A stretch of DNA of 64,000 bases from Hyphomonadaceae bacterium (GCA_030697555.1 JAUYPV010000002.1:1-64000); one strand, 5' to 3'; shown: positions 41,901-50,878, numbered from the stretch's first letter. Notes: generated from the sequence alone by a model not told the origin. Numbers and translations are program-made.

Positions 41901-43381
41901 GTGCGCACGCCGATGATCGGCTCGTCGTCCGTCACGGGTCCGGGCGCCATCAGTGTCGCCATCGGCCAGGCGGAATAGTCCGCCGCATAGTATCCAGCAG
42001 GACGATGGTTGCCCGACTGGCCCACCCCGCCGAAAGGCGCCGCACCAGACGCGCCTGTTGTTTGCCGGTTCCAGTTGAGCACGCCTGCCCGAACCTGCGT
42101 CTCGAAGCGGCCGAAGAACAGGTCCGCATCGTCGGAGATCAGCCCGGCCGCGAGGCCGAAGCGCGTATTGTTCGCTTCCTCGATCGCCGCGTCAAAGTCC
42201 GGCACGCGGATCACCTGCAGGATCGGCCCGAAGACTTCCTCGTCCTTGCGCTCCTTGATTGCGGTGACGTCGATCAACCCAGGGGTGACATAGGCCGGGC
42301 CGATCATCAGCCGCTTGCTCTCGCGAAGCACGACCCCGCCAGCTCGTATCCAGTCGGCCTGCGCGGCGAGGATCGCATCCGCCGCCTTCGCCGAGATTAC
42401 GGGCCCGATGAAAGGCTGCGAGGCCGCATCCGGCTGGCCGACGACAAGATGATCGATCAGGTGCGCCAGCGCCGCGATGGCGGCGTCGCCCTGTGCGCCC
42501 GTGCGCAGGATCAGCCGCCGCGCACAGGTGCAGCGCTGCCCGGCGGTAATGTAGGCGGACTTCACGATCAGCCGCGCCGCTGCATCGAGATCGCTCGCAT
42601 CCCACACCACCAACGGATTGTTCCCGCCCAGCTCCAGCGCCACAATCTTCTCGGGCTTGCCCGCCAGCGCCTTATGGATCGCACGTCCAGCCGGAACGCT
42701 GCCGGTGAACAGCACGCCATCGACGCCATCATGGGTGACCAGCATTTCCGCCGGCCCGCGCGCGCCCTGCACCAGGTTGACGACACCGGGAGGAGCGCCG
42801 GCTTCTTCCCACAGCCGTATCGTGAATTCGGCGACGTCCGGCGTCTGTTCGGATGGCTTGAAGATCACGGTATTCCCCGCGATCAGCGCCGGCATCATGT
42901 GGCCGTTGGGCAGGTGCCCGGGAAAGTTGAACGGCCCCAGCACGGCCATCACGCCATGCGGATGATGGCTGATCCGTGCGGTGAAAGCCCCGGAGGGTGC
43001 TTCCTTCGTCGGCGTGCGCTCGTTGTAGGCGCCTATGGACAGCCCTGCCTTGCCGATCATGGCGGCGGCTTCGGTCGCCGCATCCCATATCGGCTTGCCG
43101 GCGGAGCGGGAGATGACTTCGGCCATCTCCTTCCTGCGGCCTTCCAGCAGCTTGGCGAACCCCCGCACCAGCGCGATACGCTCGTCGACCGGCTTCCTGC
43201 GCCAGGCGGGGAAGGCGTCGCGCGCAGCGCCGATCGCCGCCTCGACATCGCCCGCCGTCGCCTCGCGGCCCGTCCAGATCGTTGCGCCATCCGCCGGCGC
43301 TATAGACGAAAACTCCGCGCCGCCGCCCATCACCCAGCGGCCGCCGATATAGCATTCGCCAGTGAAGCCGCGTTCTCTCAT
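41897..43381 (-). CDS. astD: succinylglutamate-semialdehyde dehydrogenase
   Basis: A 494-residue aldehyde dehydrogenase that oxidises N-succinylglutamate semialdehyde with NAD. The catalytic Glu is in LELGGNNPLVVWDA and the catalytic Cys in TAGQRCTCARRL. GPFNFPGHLPNGHMMPAL matches the AstD type. Start and stop overlap astA and astB by four bases each (ATGA), so the three are coupled. Confidence 0.94.
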   Translation of the reverse strand: MRERGFTGECYIGGRWVMGGGAEFSSIAPADGATIWTGREATAGDVEAAIGAARDAFPAWRRKPVDERIALVRGFAKLLEGRRKEMAEVISRSAGKPIWDAATEAAAMIGKAGLSIGAYNERTPTKEAPSGAFTARISHHPHGVMAVLGPFNFPGHLPNGHMMPALIAGNTVIFKPSEQTPDVAEFTIRLWEEAGAPPGVVNLVQGARGPAEMLVTHDGVDGVLFTGSVPAGRAIHKALAGKPEKIVALELGGNNPLVVWDASDLDAAARLIVKSAYITAGQRCTCARRLILRTGAQGDAAIAALAHLIDHLVVGQPDAASQPFIGPVISAKAADAILAAQADWIRAGGVVLRESKRLMIGPAYVTPGLIDVTAIKERKDEEVFGPILQVIRVPDFDAAIEEANNTRFGLAAGLISDDADLFFGRFETQVRAGVLNWNRQTTGASGAAPFGGVGQSGNHRPAGYYAADYSAWPMATLMAPGPVTDDEPIIGVRT

Positions 43382-44385
43382 GCGTGCTTGCCCGGGGTGC
43401 GATAGACTAGGACATCGTCTGCGCCACTCGCGCTAATGCGCTTCAGCACGGCGCCGAGATCTTCGCCATTCACGAACTGCGTCACCGCAAAGCGTGAGAG
43501 ATCCGCCAGCGCAATCAGTCCGCCAGGCGCGCGCAGGTCGCCGCCCTGGAACTCGGCTGCCGTCATCCGGATGGCGCTGCGCACGATGTCGATATGGTCG
43601 ATGAAGGCTTCCACCGTCGGGCCGGCGTCGAAGATGTCGACCACATTGTTGTAGTGGAAACCTTGGGATTTCAGCATCGCCAGCGCGGGCTCCGCGTCGG
43701 GATGCGGCTTGGCGATCACGTTGCGCGCGTCGTCCGGAAGCAGCGCGACGTAGATCGGATAGCGCGGCATCAGGTCGGCGATGAAGCGATGGTCGCGCGC
43801 GCTCAGTACGTCGGCCTTGCGATAGTCCATGTGGAAGAATTTGGCGCCCACGCCATCCCAGAACGGCGACTTGCCTTCCTTGTCGGTGAAGCCGCGGATT
43901 TCCGCCATAGCCTTCGGGCCGAACCGCACCGGGTCTGCCGCAATCAGCATCAGCCGCGCGAACGATAGCAGCCGCCCACGGCCGCCGCCGCGCGCCTTGC
44001 GCTCGATGAACAGCGTCCCGAGTTCGGTGTCGCCATGGTAGTCGTTGACGAGGTGAAGCAGGTCGAGTTCCGCCTTCACGTTCTGTTCGGGTGACACCTT
44101 GGAGTCGCGCGAGATGCGATAGGAATAGAAGGGCCGCTCGACGCCGAGATTGGTGAAGATGGCGGCGGTGCCCAGCAGCTCGCCGTCCTCTTCCATCACA
44201 AGGAAGTAGCACTCGTTTTCCGGCGGGACCGATCCGCGCGCGAATGCGTTCACCGAACGGTCGATGCGCGCCTGCATCGCTTCGCGGGTGGACGGCATGG
44301 TCAGCATGCCGGGATCGACATGCGCGATCATTGCCTCAAGCCGGTCGAGGTCGCTGCGGGCTGCCGGACGGACGGTTGCGGTCAT
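43378..44385 (-). CDS. astA: arginine N-succinyltransferase
   Basis: A 335-residue GNAT-fold enzyme transferring succinyl from succinyl-CoA to arginine, the first step of the AST pathway. Typical segments are VRPAARSDLDRLEAM at the N-terminus, ELGTLFIERKARGGGRGRLLS and FFHMDYRKADVLSA. The aminotransferase (astC) and succinylglutamate desuccinylase (astE) needed to finish the pathway are not in the window. Confidence 0.93.
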   Translation of the reverse strand: MTATVRPAARSDLDRLEAMIAHVDPGMLTMPSTREAMQARIDRSVNAFARGSVPPENECYFLVMEEDGELLGTAAIFTNLGVERPFYSYRISRDSKVSPEQNVKAELDLLHLVNDYHGDTELGTLFIERKARGGGRGRLLSFARLMLIAADPVRFGPKAMAEIRGFTDKEGKSPFWDGVGAKFFHMDYRKADVLSARDHRFIADLMPRYPIYVALLPDDARNVIAKPHPDAEPALAMLKSQGFHYNNVVDIFDAGPTVEAFIDHIDIVRSAIRMTAAEFQGGDLRAPGGLIALADLSRFAVTQFVNGEDLGAVLKRISASGADDVLVYRTPGKHA

Positions 44386-44394
44386 GCCAACCGC

Positions 44395-45537
44395 TTAGCT
44401 CTCCGCCTCGAACTGCGCCAGCGTTCCCTGCCCGAAAAGCTCCACGGCTTTTCGCAGCTCCGCGGGCGAAATGCCCCCGCGTCCGGCTGCTTTTACGTAG
44501 AAACGGTCATTGACCAGGCGGCCATAGCTGCCGGTGCCGGATGTGTTGTTCCACTCCTCGGTCACGATGGCGTCGCCGATCCGCCGCCGCCGGGCGTAGC
44601 CGTCCGTCGTTTCAAGGTCGTATTCCGATGTCGAGGCGCCGCCGAAGCCGATCGTCTGCGCGATCGACGCCGACAGGATCACCTGCAGTGAGATGTAGCG
44701 CGCACCGCGCTGGTAATCCGCCTCGAGCCGGACTGTGCGCGCGCCGCCGACGCCGCTGCGCTCCACACTTACTGACACGCGGTCGAGGCCCGCGAGCTTC
44801 ACTGGCGCCGCATCGCGCAGGTCGCCGGTCGTGACTGTGGCCGCCGGCGCATCGCGCAGCTTGCCTGCCTCCGGCGGCAGCACCGCCGTCTCCGCCTTCA
44901 CACGCTCCGTCGCCGCGCTCGCCGCCTCCGCCCCATCGACCGACGTGTAGCTGGTCAGCCGCTCGGGCGGCACGCCCGCCGCCAGCATCACCGCCATCGC
45001 CGCCAGTCCCGCCACCAGCGCGAACACCACGGCCGTCATCGTCGTCACGATCGAGAAATTGACCGCCGACGCTCCCGACGCGTGCATCACCTTGGGGGCG
45101 CCGAGAAACAGCAGGTAGAGGCTGTAGACCGCACCGATCGTCGCGAAGATGCCCAGCGCCGGTATGGCCACCGTCACACCCGCAAGTGTCGCCGCTGTAA
45201 TGGAATAGGCCGAAACCTTCAGCGCCTGCCGGAAACTCGCCTGCCCCCCGAACCTGGGCGCCATGAAGCTGATCGCAGCCGCAAAGAGAACGATCCCCGC
45301 AACCGCCAGAACATAGAAAACAATCGCAGAGACAACGACTGGGACAAGTGGGACAGCAACACCACCAACACCAACAACCGAAAGACCAACAACCGTAGCC
45401 ACCGCCGGAATAGCCAGCATCGGCGCCACAAACCCCGCCACCAGACGCCGAGGCGCAACATCCTCCGCCCCAATGACGTCCCACTCGGTCTTGGGCGAGA
45501 TCAACAGGTCTTTCACCCGCGCGATCACCGCTTTCAT
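44395..45537 (-). CDS. Yip1-domain membrane protein
   Basis: A 380-residue protein. The first about 175 residues hold five hydrophobic segments preceded by VKDLLISPKTEWDVIGAE, the characteristic Yip1-family start in bacteria. The remaining 200 residues form a soluble domain rich in Ala and Thr, with YQRGARYISLQVILSASIA. Function in bacteria is unknown. It ends nine bases upstream of astA on the same strand, so it may lead that operon, and it is divergent from the efflux gene. Confidence 0.78.
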   Translation of the reverse strand: MKAVIARVKDLLISPKTEWDVIGAEDVAPRRLVAGFVAPMLAIPAVATVVGLSVVGVGGVAVPLVPVVVSAIVFYVLAVAGIVLFAAAISFMAPRFGGQASFRQALKVSAYSITAATLAGVTVAIPALGIFATIGAVYSLYLLFLGAPKVMHASGASAVNFSIVTTMTAVVFALVAGLAAMAVMLAAGVPPERLTSYTSVDGAEAASAATERVKAETAVLPPEAGKLRDAPAATVTTGDLRDAAPVKLAGLDRVSVSVERSGVGGARTVRLEADYQRGARYISLQVILSASIAQTIGFGGASTSEYDLETTDGYARRRRIGDAIVTEEWNNTSGTGSYGRLVNDRFYVKAAGRGGISPAELRKAVELFGQGTLAQFEAES

Positions 45538-45632
45538 TGACCACCACTCCCGAACCGGCCCAGCCTATCGGCCGCCGTCAATCCAATCAAATCGCACGGG
45601 ATTGGTTGAAAGACCCTACACTGTAAGCGGCA

Positions 45633-45661
45633 TTACAACACACTGGCCTTATGACTATACG
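45633..45661 (+). promoter_or_regulatory. sigma-70-type promoter of the efflux gene
   Basis: TTACAA (45633-45638) and TATACG (45656-45661) are separated by exactly 17 bases, about 87 bases upstream of the MFS start codon. The -10 box abuts a 27-base palindrome. Confidence 0.55.
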
Positions 45662-45688
45662 CTGTGTAGTTTCGTGGAAACTGCACAG
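45662..45688 (+). promoter_or_regulatory. 27-bp operator-like palindrome
   Basis: CTGTGTAGTTTC, spacer GTG, GAAACTGCACAG: 12-base arms with one mismatch. It begins directly after the -10 box and would cover the transcription start, the classic place for a TetR/MarR-type repressor of a drug efflux pump. No regulator gene lies beside it. Confidence 0.6.
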
Positions 45689-45747
45689 TTTCGGGCTGAC
45701 CCGGTCGCGGAACCCCGATAGTCGGAACTCATCCCGGAGCCTGATTC

Positions 45748-47421
45748 ATGGACGCTTCCATCGCGGACCATGCCCACCCACATCGACGCGAACCGACACC
45801 CGAGGAGAAGCGGCTTACGTTCATCGCGTTAATGATCGTGTTTCTGTTGAGCGCGCTCGACCAGACGATCATCTCGACGGCTATGCCGACCATCGTGTCG
45901 GAACTGAAGGGCCTGGACCTCTATCCCTGGGTCACCACCAGCTATCTTCTCACCTCGACCGTGATGGTTCCCATCTGGGGCAAGCTGGGCGACCTCTATG
46001 GCCGCAAGCTGATCATGATCGTCGGCATTTTGATCTTTGTCGCCGGCTCTCTGCTGTGCGGCATCTCCGGCGAATTCGGCGACATGCCGGGCATCGGGGG
46101 CGGGATGATGCAGCTCATCATCTTCCGCGGCATCCAGGGCATCGGCGGCGGCGCATTGTTCACCACCGCCTTCGCCACCATCGCCGACCTCTTCTCGCCC
46201 CGTGAGCGCGGAAAATACTTCGGCCTGTTCGGCGCCGTATTCGGACTTGCGAGCGTCGTGGGTCCGATCGTCGGCGGTTATTTCACCGACCACGGCAGCG
46301 CAACCATCATGGGCATGCACGTCGCCGGCTGGCGCTGGGTGTTCTACATCAATCTGCCGACCTCCATTCTGGCGCTCGCCATGATTGGCGCGAGAATGCC
46401 AAACCTTGGGCATACAGGCGGCGGACGCATTGACTATGTCGGCGCGATCCTGGTCGTGATCTCGATCGGAGCGCTCATGCTCGCCTTGTCATGGGGCGGG
46501 GAAAAGGGCTGGGCCTCGCCCGAGGTTCTCAGCCTCTTCGCGACGGCGCTCGTGGTCGGGCTCGCCTTCCTGTTCGTCGAGCACCGCGAGAAGGAGCCAA
46601 TCCTTCCGCTCAGCCTCTTCAAGGTCCGCGCTTTCACCACGGCCAATATCGCGTCTTTCATCATCTCGATGGCCTTCATGGGCACCATCGTCTACCTGCC
46701 GCTTTATCTGCAATTGGGCCTCGGTATGCAGGCGACGAACAGCGGCCTGCTTCTCCTCCCGATGATGCTTGGCCTCATCATTTCGGCGACACTGTCGGGC
46801 CGCTACGTCACGCGCACCGGAAAATACAAGAGCATGATGTTTATCGGCGCTGGCGTGCAGATGCTGGGAATTTTCCTGATGTCGCAGCTCACTACCGAAT
46901 CCGGAGAACGGGATGTGATCTGGCGTCTGTTCGTTCTTGGTATCGGACTCGGCCCTTCGCAGAGCTTGTTCAACATGGTCTCGCAAAGCTCGGCGCCCGT
47001 GCAACAGGTCGGCGTCGCCACGTCGACGGGCATGTTCCTGCGCCAGACCGGCGGTATGATCGGCGTCTCGATTTTCGGCGCGCTGCTGACGTCCAAACTG
47101 TCGGAGTCGCTCGCGCATCTCGTACCGGGCGGCAAGGTCGATCTCGGCCAGATGGAGCGCTTCGCCCTGACGGCACGCGCCAGCGGAGAAGGCGGGTTCA
47201 CGATTCCGCCGGCAGTGGCTCAGGCCTTCGCAGACTCCATGAGCTTCATCTTCATGGGCGCGCTGTTCATCCTGGTGGCGGCGATTGTCGCGATCATCTT
47301 TGTCCCGCAGATTACGCTGCGCGGACGGGGCCCCGGGCAGAATCTCGAGAAGGCTGTCGAAGGCGCGGCCCCTGGCGGTCCCGTCACACGCGACGCTCCG
47401 GCGACAGTGAAGGCGGACTAG
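45748..47421 (+). CDS. EmrB/QacA-type MFS efflux transporter (DHA2)
   Basis: A 557-residue proton-coupled drug exporter with 14 predicted helices. The DHA2 motifs are present: LDQTIISTAMPTIVSEL in helix 1 and WGKLGDLYGRKLIM in the first cytoplasmic loop. A 14-helix layout and a charged, Gly/Ala-rich C-terminus fit EmrB/QacA relatives. It exports hydrophobic toxic compounds; no EmrA-like adaptor is adjacent. It ends four bases past the stop of the convergent gene. Confidence 0.93.
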   Translation: MDASIADHAHPHRREPTPEEKRLTFIALMIVFLLSALDQTIISTAMPTIVSELKGLDLYPWVTTSYLLTSTVMVPIWGKLGDLYGRKLIMIVGILIFVAGSLLCGISGEFGDMPGIGGGMMQLIIFRGIQGIGGGALFTTAFATIADLFSPRERGKYFGLFGAVFGLASVVGPIVGGYFTDHGSATIMGMHVAGWRWVFYINLPTSILALAMIGARMPNLGHTGGGRIDYVGAILVVISIGALMLALSWGGEKGWASPEVLSLFATALVVGLAFLFVEHREKEPILPLSLFKVRAFTTANIASFIISMAFMGTIVYLPLYLQLGLGMQATNSGLLLLPMMLGLIISATLSGRYVTRTGKYKSMMFIGAGVQMLGIFLMSQLTTESGERDVIWRLFVLGIGLGPSQSLFNMVSQSSAPVQQVGVATSTGMFLRQTGGMIGVSIFGALLTSKLSESLAHLVPGGKVDLGQMERFALTARASGEGGFTIPPAVAQAFADSMSFIFMGALFILVAAIVAIIFVPQITLRGRGPGQNLEKAVEGAAPGGPVTRDAPATVKAD

Positions 47422-49256
47422 CGAACCACGCGATAGAGCGTAAGCGGCGTGTCGCCGAGTTCGACTGGCGCAAGCCAGTCGGGATAGAAGCGTTTGCCGA
47501 GCTGCGCTGACAACGTGCCTTCCGGCATGGTCCGGGGATCAGCTGGATTGTGTGCATAAAATCCGGTTTCGGGAAGGCTCGGGCACACCAGCACATAGTC
47601 TGCCGCCGAATGGATCACGATCTCTCGCGCGGCTTCGGGCGTCGAGCGCAGCGCGTTGATCATCGTCATCGTACCTTCGACATCGCGATGATACGGTGCC
47701 GCGAGCACCGAATGCTCGGTCCACACCAGCACACTCGCCCCCAGCGCAAACTGGTTGAGCATGATGCCCTTGGGCGCCGCCTCAAGCGGTTTGAATGATT
47801 CCGCCTTCAGGCAGGATTTCGATTCCGATGTCCGCATTTCGTAGTTTGCCAGCGTGCGCTGGGGCGTCAGGCCTCCTTGTAGTGCCTCGCCTGCACTCGC
47901 CCACGCGGCCGCAGCCGAAGCCGAAGCCACGCCGGCGAACGCCAATAGCCGGATTGCGGAAGCCTTGTTGCGATAGTCGCGGCGGGCTTTGGCGACAGCC
48001 CAGGCGCCGAACGGGATAGCGAAGGCCGTGGCAAATGCCGAACCGCGGATCTGCCACGCAAGCACGGCCCAGGCCGACAGCAAAAAAGCCAGTACGATCC
48101 AACCGGATGCGTCACGCCAGTGGCTGCGCAGATAGAACCCCGCCGCAACAAGCCCGGCGAAAGCTGCGCCCGCAACGCTCATGATCATCGTCGGATCATC
48201 GCTCGCGAGTGCAAGAAGAGAGCGCGTCTCGGAAATCTGGCTCATCCAGAGCCGGTTCATGTCTGCGGTCATCGCCGAATAGCCGCCGCCGAGGCACCCC
48301 GGAAACAGGACGCTCATGGCGAGCAGCCCGGCTGAGCCGAGCGTCGCAGAAAGTCCGAGCCGCCGGCCCAAGGTCGACGTCAGGGAGTCCGGCGCACCGG
48401 CGCCGAGCACCAAGGCGACAGCGCCACCGATAACCGCCAGGCCTAGGAAAGGCGTCGACATGGCGTCGCAAACCGGCCTGCCCCAGTCGGATGCAGGAAC
48501 CATCGTCAAGAACATCACGATCGATGAAGCGCCCAGCCCGCCCCCGAGCCAGGCAAGACCGCGGGCAAATTTATGCGGCTTCATCAGCCAGAGTATTCCC
48601 GCCACGGCGAGAGCAGCGATGACCATCGGCACGGCCTCAGCGGCGGTCGCCATCGCAACGCCGAGGGCCAGTCCGGCAAGACCGGCGGCGCGTGGCTTCT
48701 GTTCCATCCGCATCAGGCCCAACACGGCGGCGAGACCCAGGACGAGTTCGATATTGTGGTGGTCGAAAAAACCTGGTGCGAACTTCTCGACAGCGGGGAA
48801 TGCAAGAGCGGCAGCAATGGCGCCTGCCCATTGCGTTTCACGCTTAAGCTCATCGCGCGCGCCGATCTCGCCAGAGATCTTCACAATGAGCATCATGAAG
48901 ACCGCGAGCAAAGCGAGCGGCCACAAGAACGCGGCGGCGATCTCCGCATTGTGCTGCCCGAGGACCGGAGTCAGGAGCGCGACGGGTGCAGCGATGACGG
49001 CATCGATCCAGCGCGTCCAGTGCATCGGCACGCCGTCAGGCGGATTGAGCCTGTGCTGGATCGAGTCAAACCAGCCCTGTCCGGCCAGCAGGTCTCGGAC
49101 GCGCACAAGCCGCATCGCATTGTCGGGTTCGGAGAAATCCTGGGTCAGCGCCGCGGCGCCAAAGCCGAAGATGAGAATCGCGGCCGCAAAAGCCCAGCCG
49201 GTGATCCAGATGATGCGCTCACCGCTATCCCATGCGGCCTTGGCTGGCTGGCTCAT
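47418..49256 (-). CDS. polytopic membrane protein, GT-C glycosyltransferase-like
   Basis: A 612-residue protein with about 12 hydrophobic segments and a C-terminal periplasmic domain of about 150 residues containing two Cys. After the first helix there is an acidic loop FSEPDNAMRLVRVRDLLAGQ, then WFDSIQHRLNPPDG. An acidic first loop on a multi-helix scaffold is the arrangement of GT-C enzymes such as oligosaccharyl- and mannosyltransferases. I do not recognise a specific family, so the catalytic role is inference. It is divergent from the Hcp-like gene. Confidence 0.55.
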   Translation of the reverse strand: MSQPAKAAWDSGERIIWITGWAFAAAILIFGFGAAALTQDFSEPDNAMRLVRVRDLLAGQGWFDSIQHRLNPPDGVPMHWTRWIDAVIAAPVALLTPVLGQHNAEIAAAFLWPLALLAVFMMLIVKISGEIGARDELKRETQWAGAIAAALAFPAVEKFAPGFFDHHNIELVLGLAAVLGLMRMEQKPRAAGLAGLALGVAMATAAEAVPMVIAALAVAGILWLMKPHKFARGLAWLGGGLGASSIVMFLTMVPASDWGRPVCDAMSTPFLGLAVIGGAVALVLGAGAPDSLTSTLGRRLGLSATLGSAGLLAMSVLFPGCLGGGYSAMTADMNRLWMSQISETRSLLALASDDPTMIMSVAGAAFAGLVAAGFYLRSHWRDASGWIVLAFLLSAWAVLAWQIRGSAFATAFAIPFGAWAVAKARRDYRNKASAIRLLAFAGVASASAAAAWASAGEALQGGLTPQRTLANYEMRTSESKSCLKAESFKPLEAAPKGIMLNQFALGASVLVWTEHSVLAAPYHRDVEGTMTMINALRSTPEAAREIVIHSAADYVLVCPSLPETGFYAHNPADPRTMPEGTLSAQLGKRFYPDWLAPVELGDTPLTLYRVVR

Positions 49257-49314
49257 CGCCTGTCCGTCAATCGCTAGAACTCCGAAAGGCCTAGCAATTC
49301 CGGCTTAAGCATTC

Positions 49315-49366
49315 GCAAAGCGGCGCACGAGCCGTTAACGAGCTTTCAGCGAATTAACCGCTTTGC
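49315..49366. repeat. inverted repeat enclosing two TTAAC sites
   Basis: GCAAAGCGG at 49315-49323 pairs perfectly with CCGCTTTGC at 49358-49366. The 34-base interior contains GTTAACG and ATTAACC. It lies in the divergent promoter region between the GT-C-like and Hcp-like genes. The two TTAA boxes are 15 bases apart, which does not match the CtrA spacing. Confidence 0.4.
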
Positions 49367-49448
49367 CGCCGTCCCGACACGATCGCCACAATGCCGTGTA
49401 CGCGCCGCCCTACGCCAGCCGTGCGCCCGGGCGAAACAGGTCCCGGCT

Positions 49449-49484
49449 CTGCCGCCGCGCCGAAGACTCGGCCGCCGGCGGCAG
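49449..49484 (+). promoter_or_regulatory. nested hairpin just before the Hcp-like gene's ribosome-binding site
   Basis: CTGCCGCCG pairs with CGGCGGCAG, and inside them GCCGA pairs with TCGGC around the loop AGAC, giving a very stable structure that ends five bases before GGAGGGAC. It could tune translation or mRNA stability. Confidence 0.45.
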
Positions 49485-49500
49485 GCTCTGGAGGGACTAA

Positions 49501-50088
49501 ATGAGTATCCGCACTTTCGCCCGCTCGAGCATTCTCGCGGGCATCGCGCTGGCCGCCGCCGGCGCCGCCAATGCCGACGTCTTCCTCAAGGTCGAGGGCA
49601 CGCCCGGCGACGCCATTCAAAAAGGCTTTGAAGGCCAGATCACGCTGAGCGGCGCCAATATGAGCATTTCGAACTTCGTGATGCCGGATCCGGAAGGTCT
49701 GGTGGACACGGTTCGCACCACCAATGTTGGTCCGCTCTTCCTCAACAAATCGCCCGACCGCTCGTCGGCCAAGCTGATGATGTCGGCTGTCGAGGGTGCG
49801 CCGCTCGGCACGATCGAAATAACCTTCACAACGCCCAGCCGTCCGGGTCAGCCGCAAGCCGTGGAGTCCCGCTGGATCCTCGAAGGCGCCGAAGTCCGCT
49901 CCTTCAACGTCTTCCAGGATCCCAACATCGGCCTGGCCCCGACCGAGACCGTCGAGATCGCCTATTCCTCGATGCGCTATCAATACTTCGCCAAGGATTC
50001 GAAGGGTCAGCGCACGGGCTCGATGGAAGAGGTCAAGTGGTTGGTTCCGGACAGCCAGATGTTTCCCTTCGACGAAGGCTGCCGTTAG
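49501..50088 (+). CDS. Hcp-like protein with a Sec signal peptide
   Basis: A 195-residue protein. Residues 1-25 are a typical signal peptide (ILAGIALAAAGAANA, then DVFLK). The mature 170 residues resemble Hcp tube proteins of type VI secretion: DVFLKVEGTPGDAI at the start, GAPLGTIEITFTTPS in the middle and ETVEIAYSSMRYQYF near the end. Hcp proteins are normally cytoplasmic and signal-less, so export to the periplasm is odd. No other type VI genes are in the window. The ribosome-binding site GGAGGGAC is strong. Confidence 0.75.
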   Translation: MSIRTFARSSILAGIALAAAGAANADVFLKVEGTPGDAIQKGFEGQITLSGANMSISNFVMPDPEGLVDTVRTTNVGPLFLNKSPDRSSAKLMMSAVEGAPLGTIEITFTTPSRPGQPQAVESRWILEGAEVRSFNVFQDPNIGLAPTETVEIAYSSMRYQYFAKDSKGQRTGSMEEVKWLVPDSQMFPFDEGCR

Positions 50089-50116
50089 TCATCCTTATTA
50101 GCCAATTCCAAGCGTG

Positions 50117-50141
50117 ATCCGGGGAGTTCTGCTCCCCGGAT
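50117..50141 (+). terminator. hairpin after the Hcp-like gene
   Basis: ATCCGGGGAG, loop TTCTG, CTCCCCGGAT: a perfect 10-bp stem 29 bases beyond the stop codon. It has no T-run, so it may be a rho-independent-like terminator or a 3'-end protector. Confidence 0.55.
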
Positions 50142-50200
50142 TCACTGCAGGCTAACGCATCCATGTTAGTCCTTTCCGATCACGGGGAGGACTCTGTCCC

Positions 50201-50764
50201 ATGGCCAAGGCCGCGTTCCACAAGAACCAGAAGGTGTTCGTTAAGCCTGTGGGGACATGGGCGATCATCGAACACGTCCTGCCGCAATGGGTGAAAGGCC
50301 TCGATGAGCCGCTGAAGGTTCACTACGACGTCGGCCTCGGCCGCGAGTTCTCGGCCAGCGAACTGACGGCCGACAAATCCAGCGGCCCTATTGATGATGT
50401 GGCCGATCTCGAACAGTGGCGCATCAATCGCGCGCGCAATCGCTGGAACGACACCAATGACATTCCCAACCATCCCTTCCCGGGCACGTTCCCGGTCGTC
50501 ACAACTGACGACAAGAACTGGGGCGGCTGGCGCGTTCCGAGCGCCGAATACGACCGCGACCCGCAAAAGATCGAATTCCAGGCACGGATCATTGCGTCCT
50601 CACCGCACCTCATGAGCATATGCAAGGCGCTCGCCCAGTTCGGCATGAACCACTCGGACGACATTCCGGCCGAGTTGCTGGATCTCGCCAAGAACTCCAC
50701 CGTCCTGCTGCGCCGCATCTATGAGACGCATGGCGATCAAGGCCACGCCCAAGCTGCGGAATAA
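50201..50764 (+). CDS. conserved-looking hypothetical protein
   Basis: A 187-residue soluble protein I do not recognise. It opens KAAFHKNQKVFVKPVGTWAI, a beta-rich segment rather like an SH3-type fold, and continues through VHYDVGLGREFSASEL. It has a Trp/Asn/Asp-rich middle and a helical end (ALAQFGMNHSDDIPAELLDL). No signal peptide or membrane segment. GGGGAGGA lies ten bases before the ATG. It stands between the Hcp-like gene and pepN on the same strand. Confidence 0.7.
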   Translation: MAKAAFHKNQKVFVKPVGTWAIIEHVLPQWVKGLDEPLKVHYDVGLGREFSASELTADKSSGPIDDVADLEQWRINRARNRWNDTNDIPNHPFPGTFPVVTTDDKNWGGWRVPSAEYDRDPQKIEFQARIIASSPHLMSICKALAQFGMNHSDDIPAELLDLAKNSTVLLRRIYETHGDQGHAQAAE

Positions 50765-50878
50765 GCATCTGATTTCCTGAGAAATCCGGTTTGATGCCCT
50801 TTATCTTGGCGCCAAACTCTGTAGGCATTGCGCTCGGCGCCGCATCGACGCGGCGTGGCCGATCGAGAATTGTCGACC

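Noticed and set aside
49335..49357. Two TTAA boxes upstream of the Hcp-like gene as a CtrA site
   Set aside because: They are 15 bases apart instead of seven, so they do not fit the CtrA consensus.
49501..50764. Type VI secretion locus
   Set aside because: Only an Hcp-like protein is present; none of the sheath, baseplate, membrane-complex or ClpV genes is nearby.
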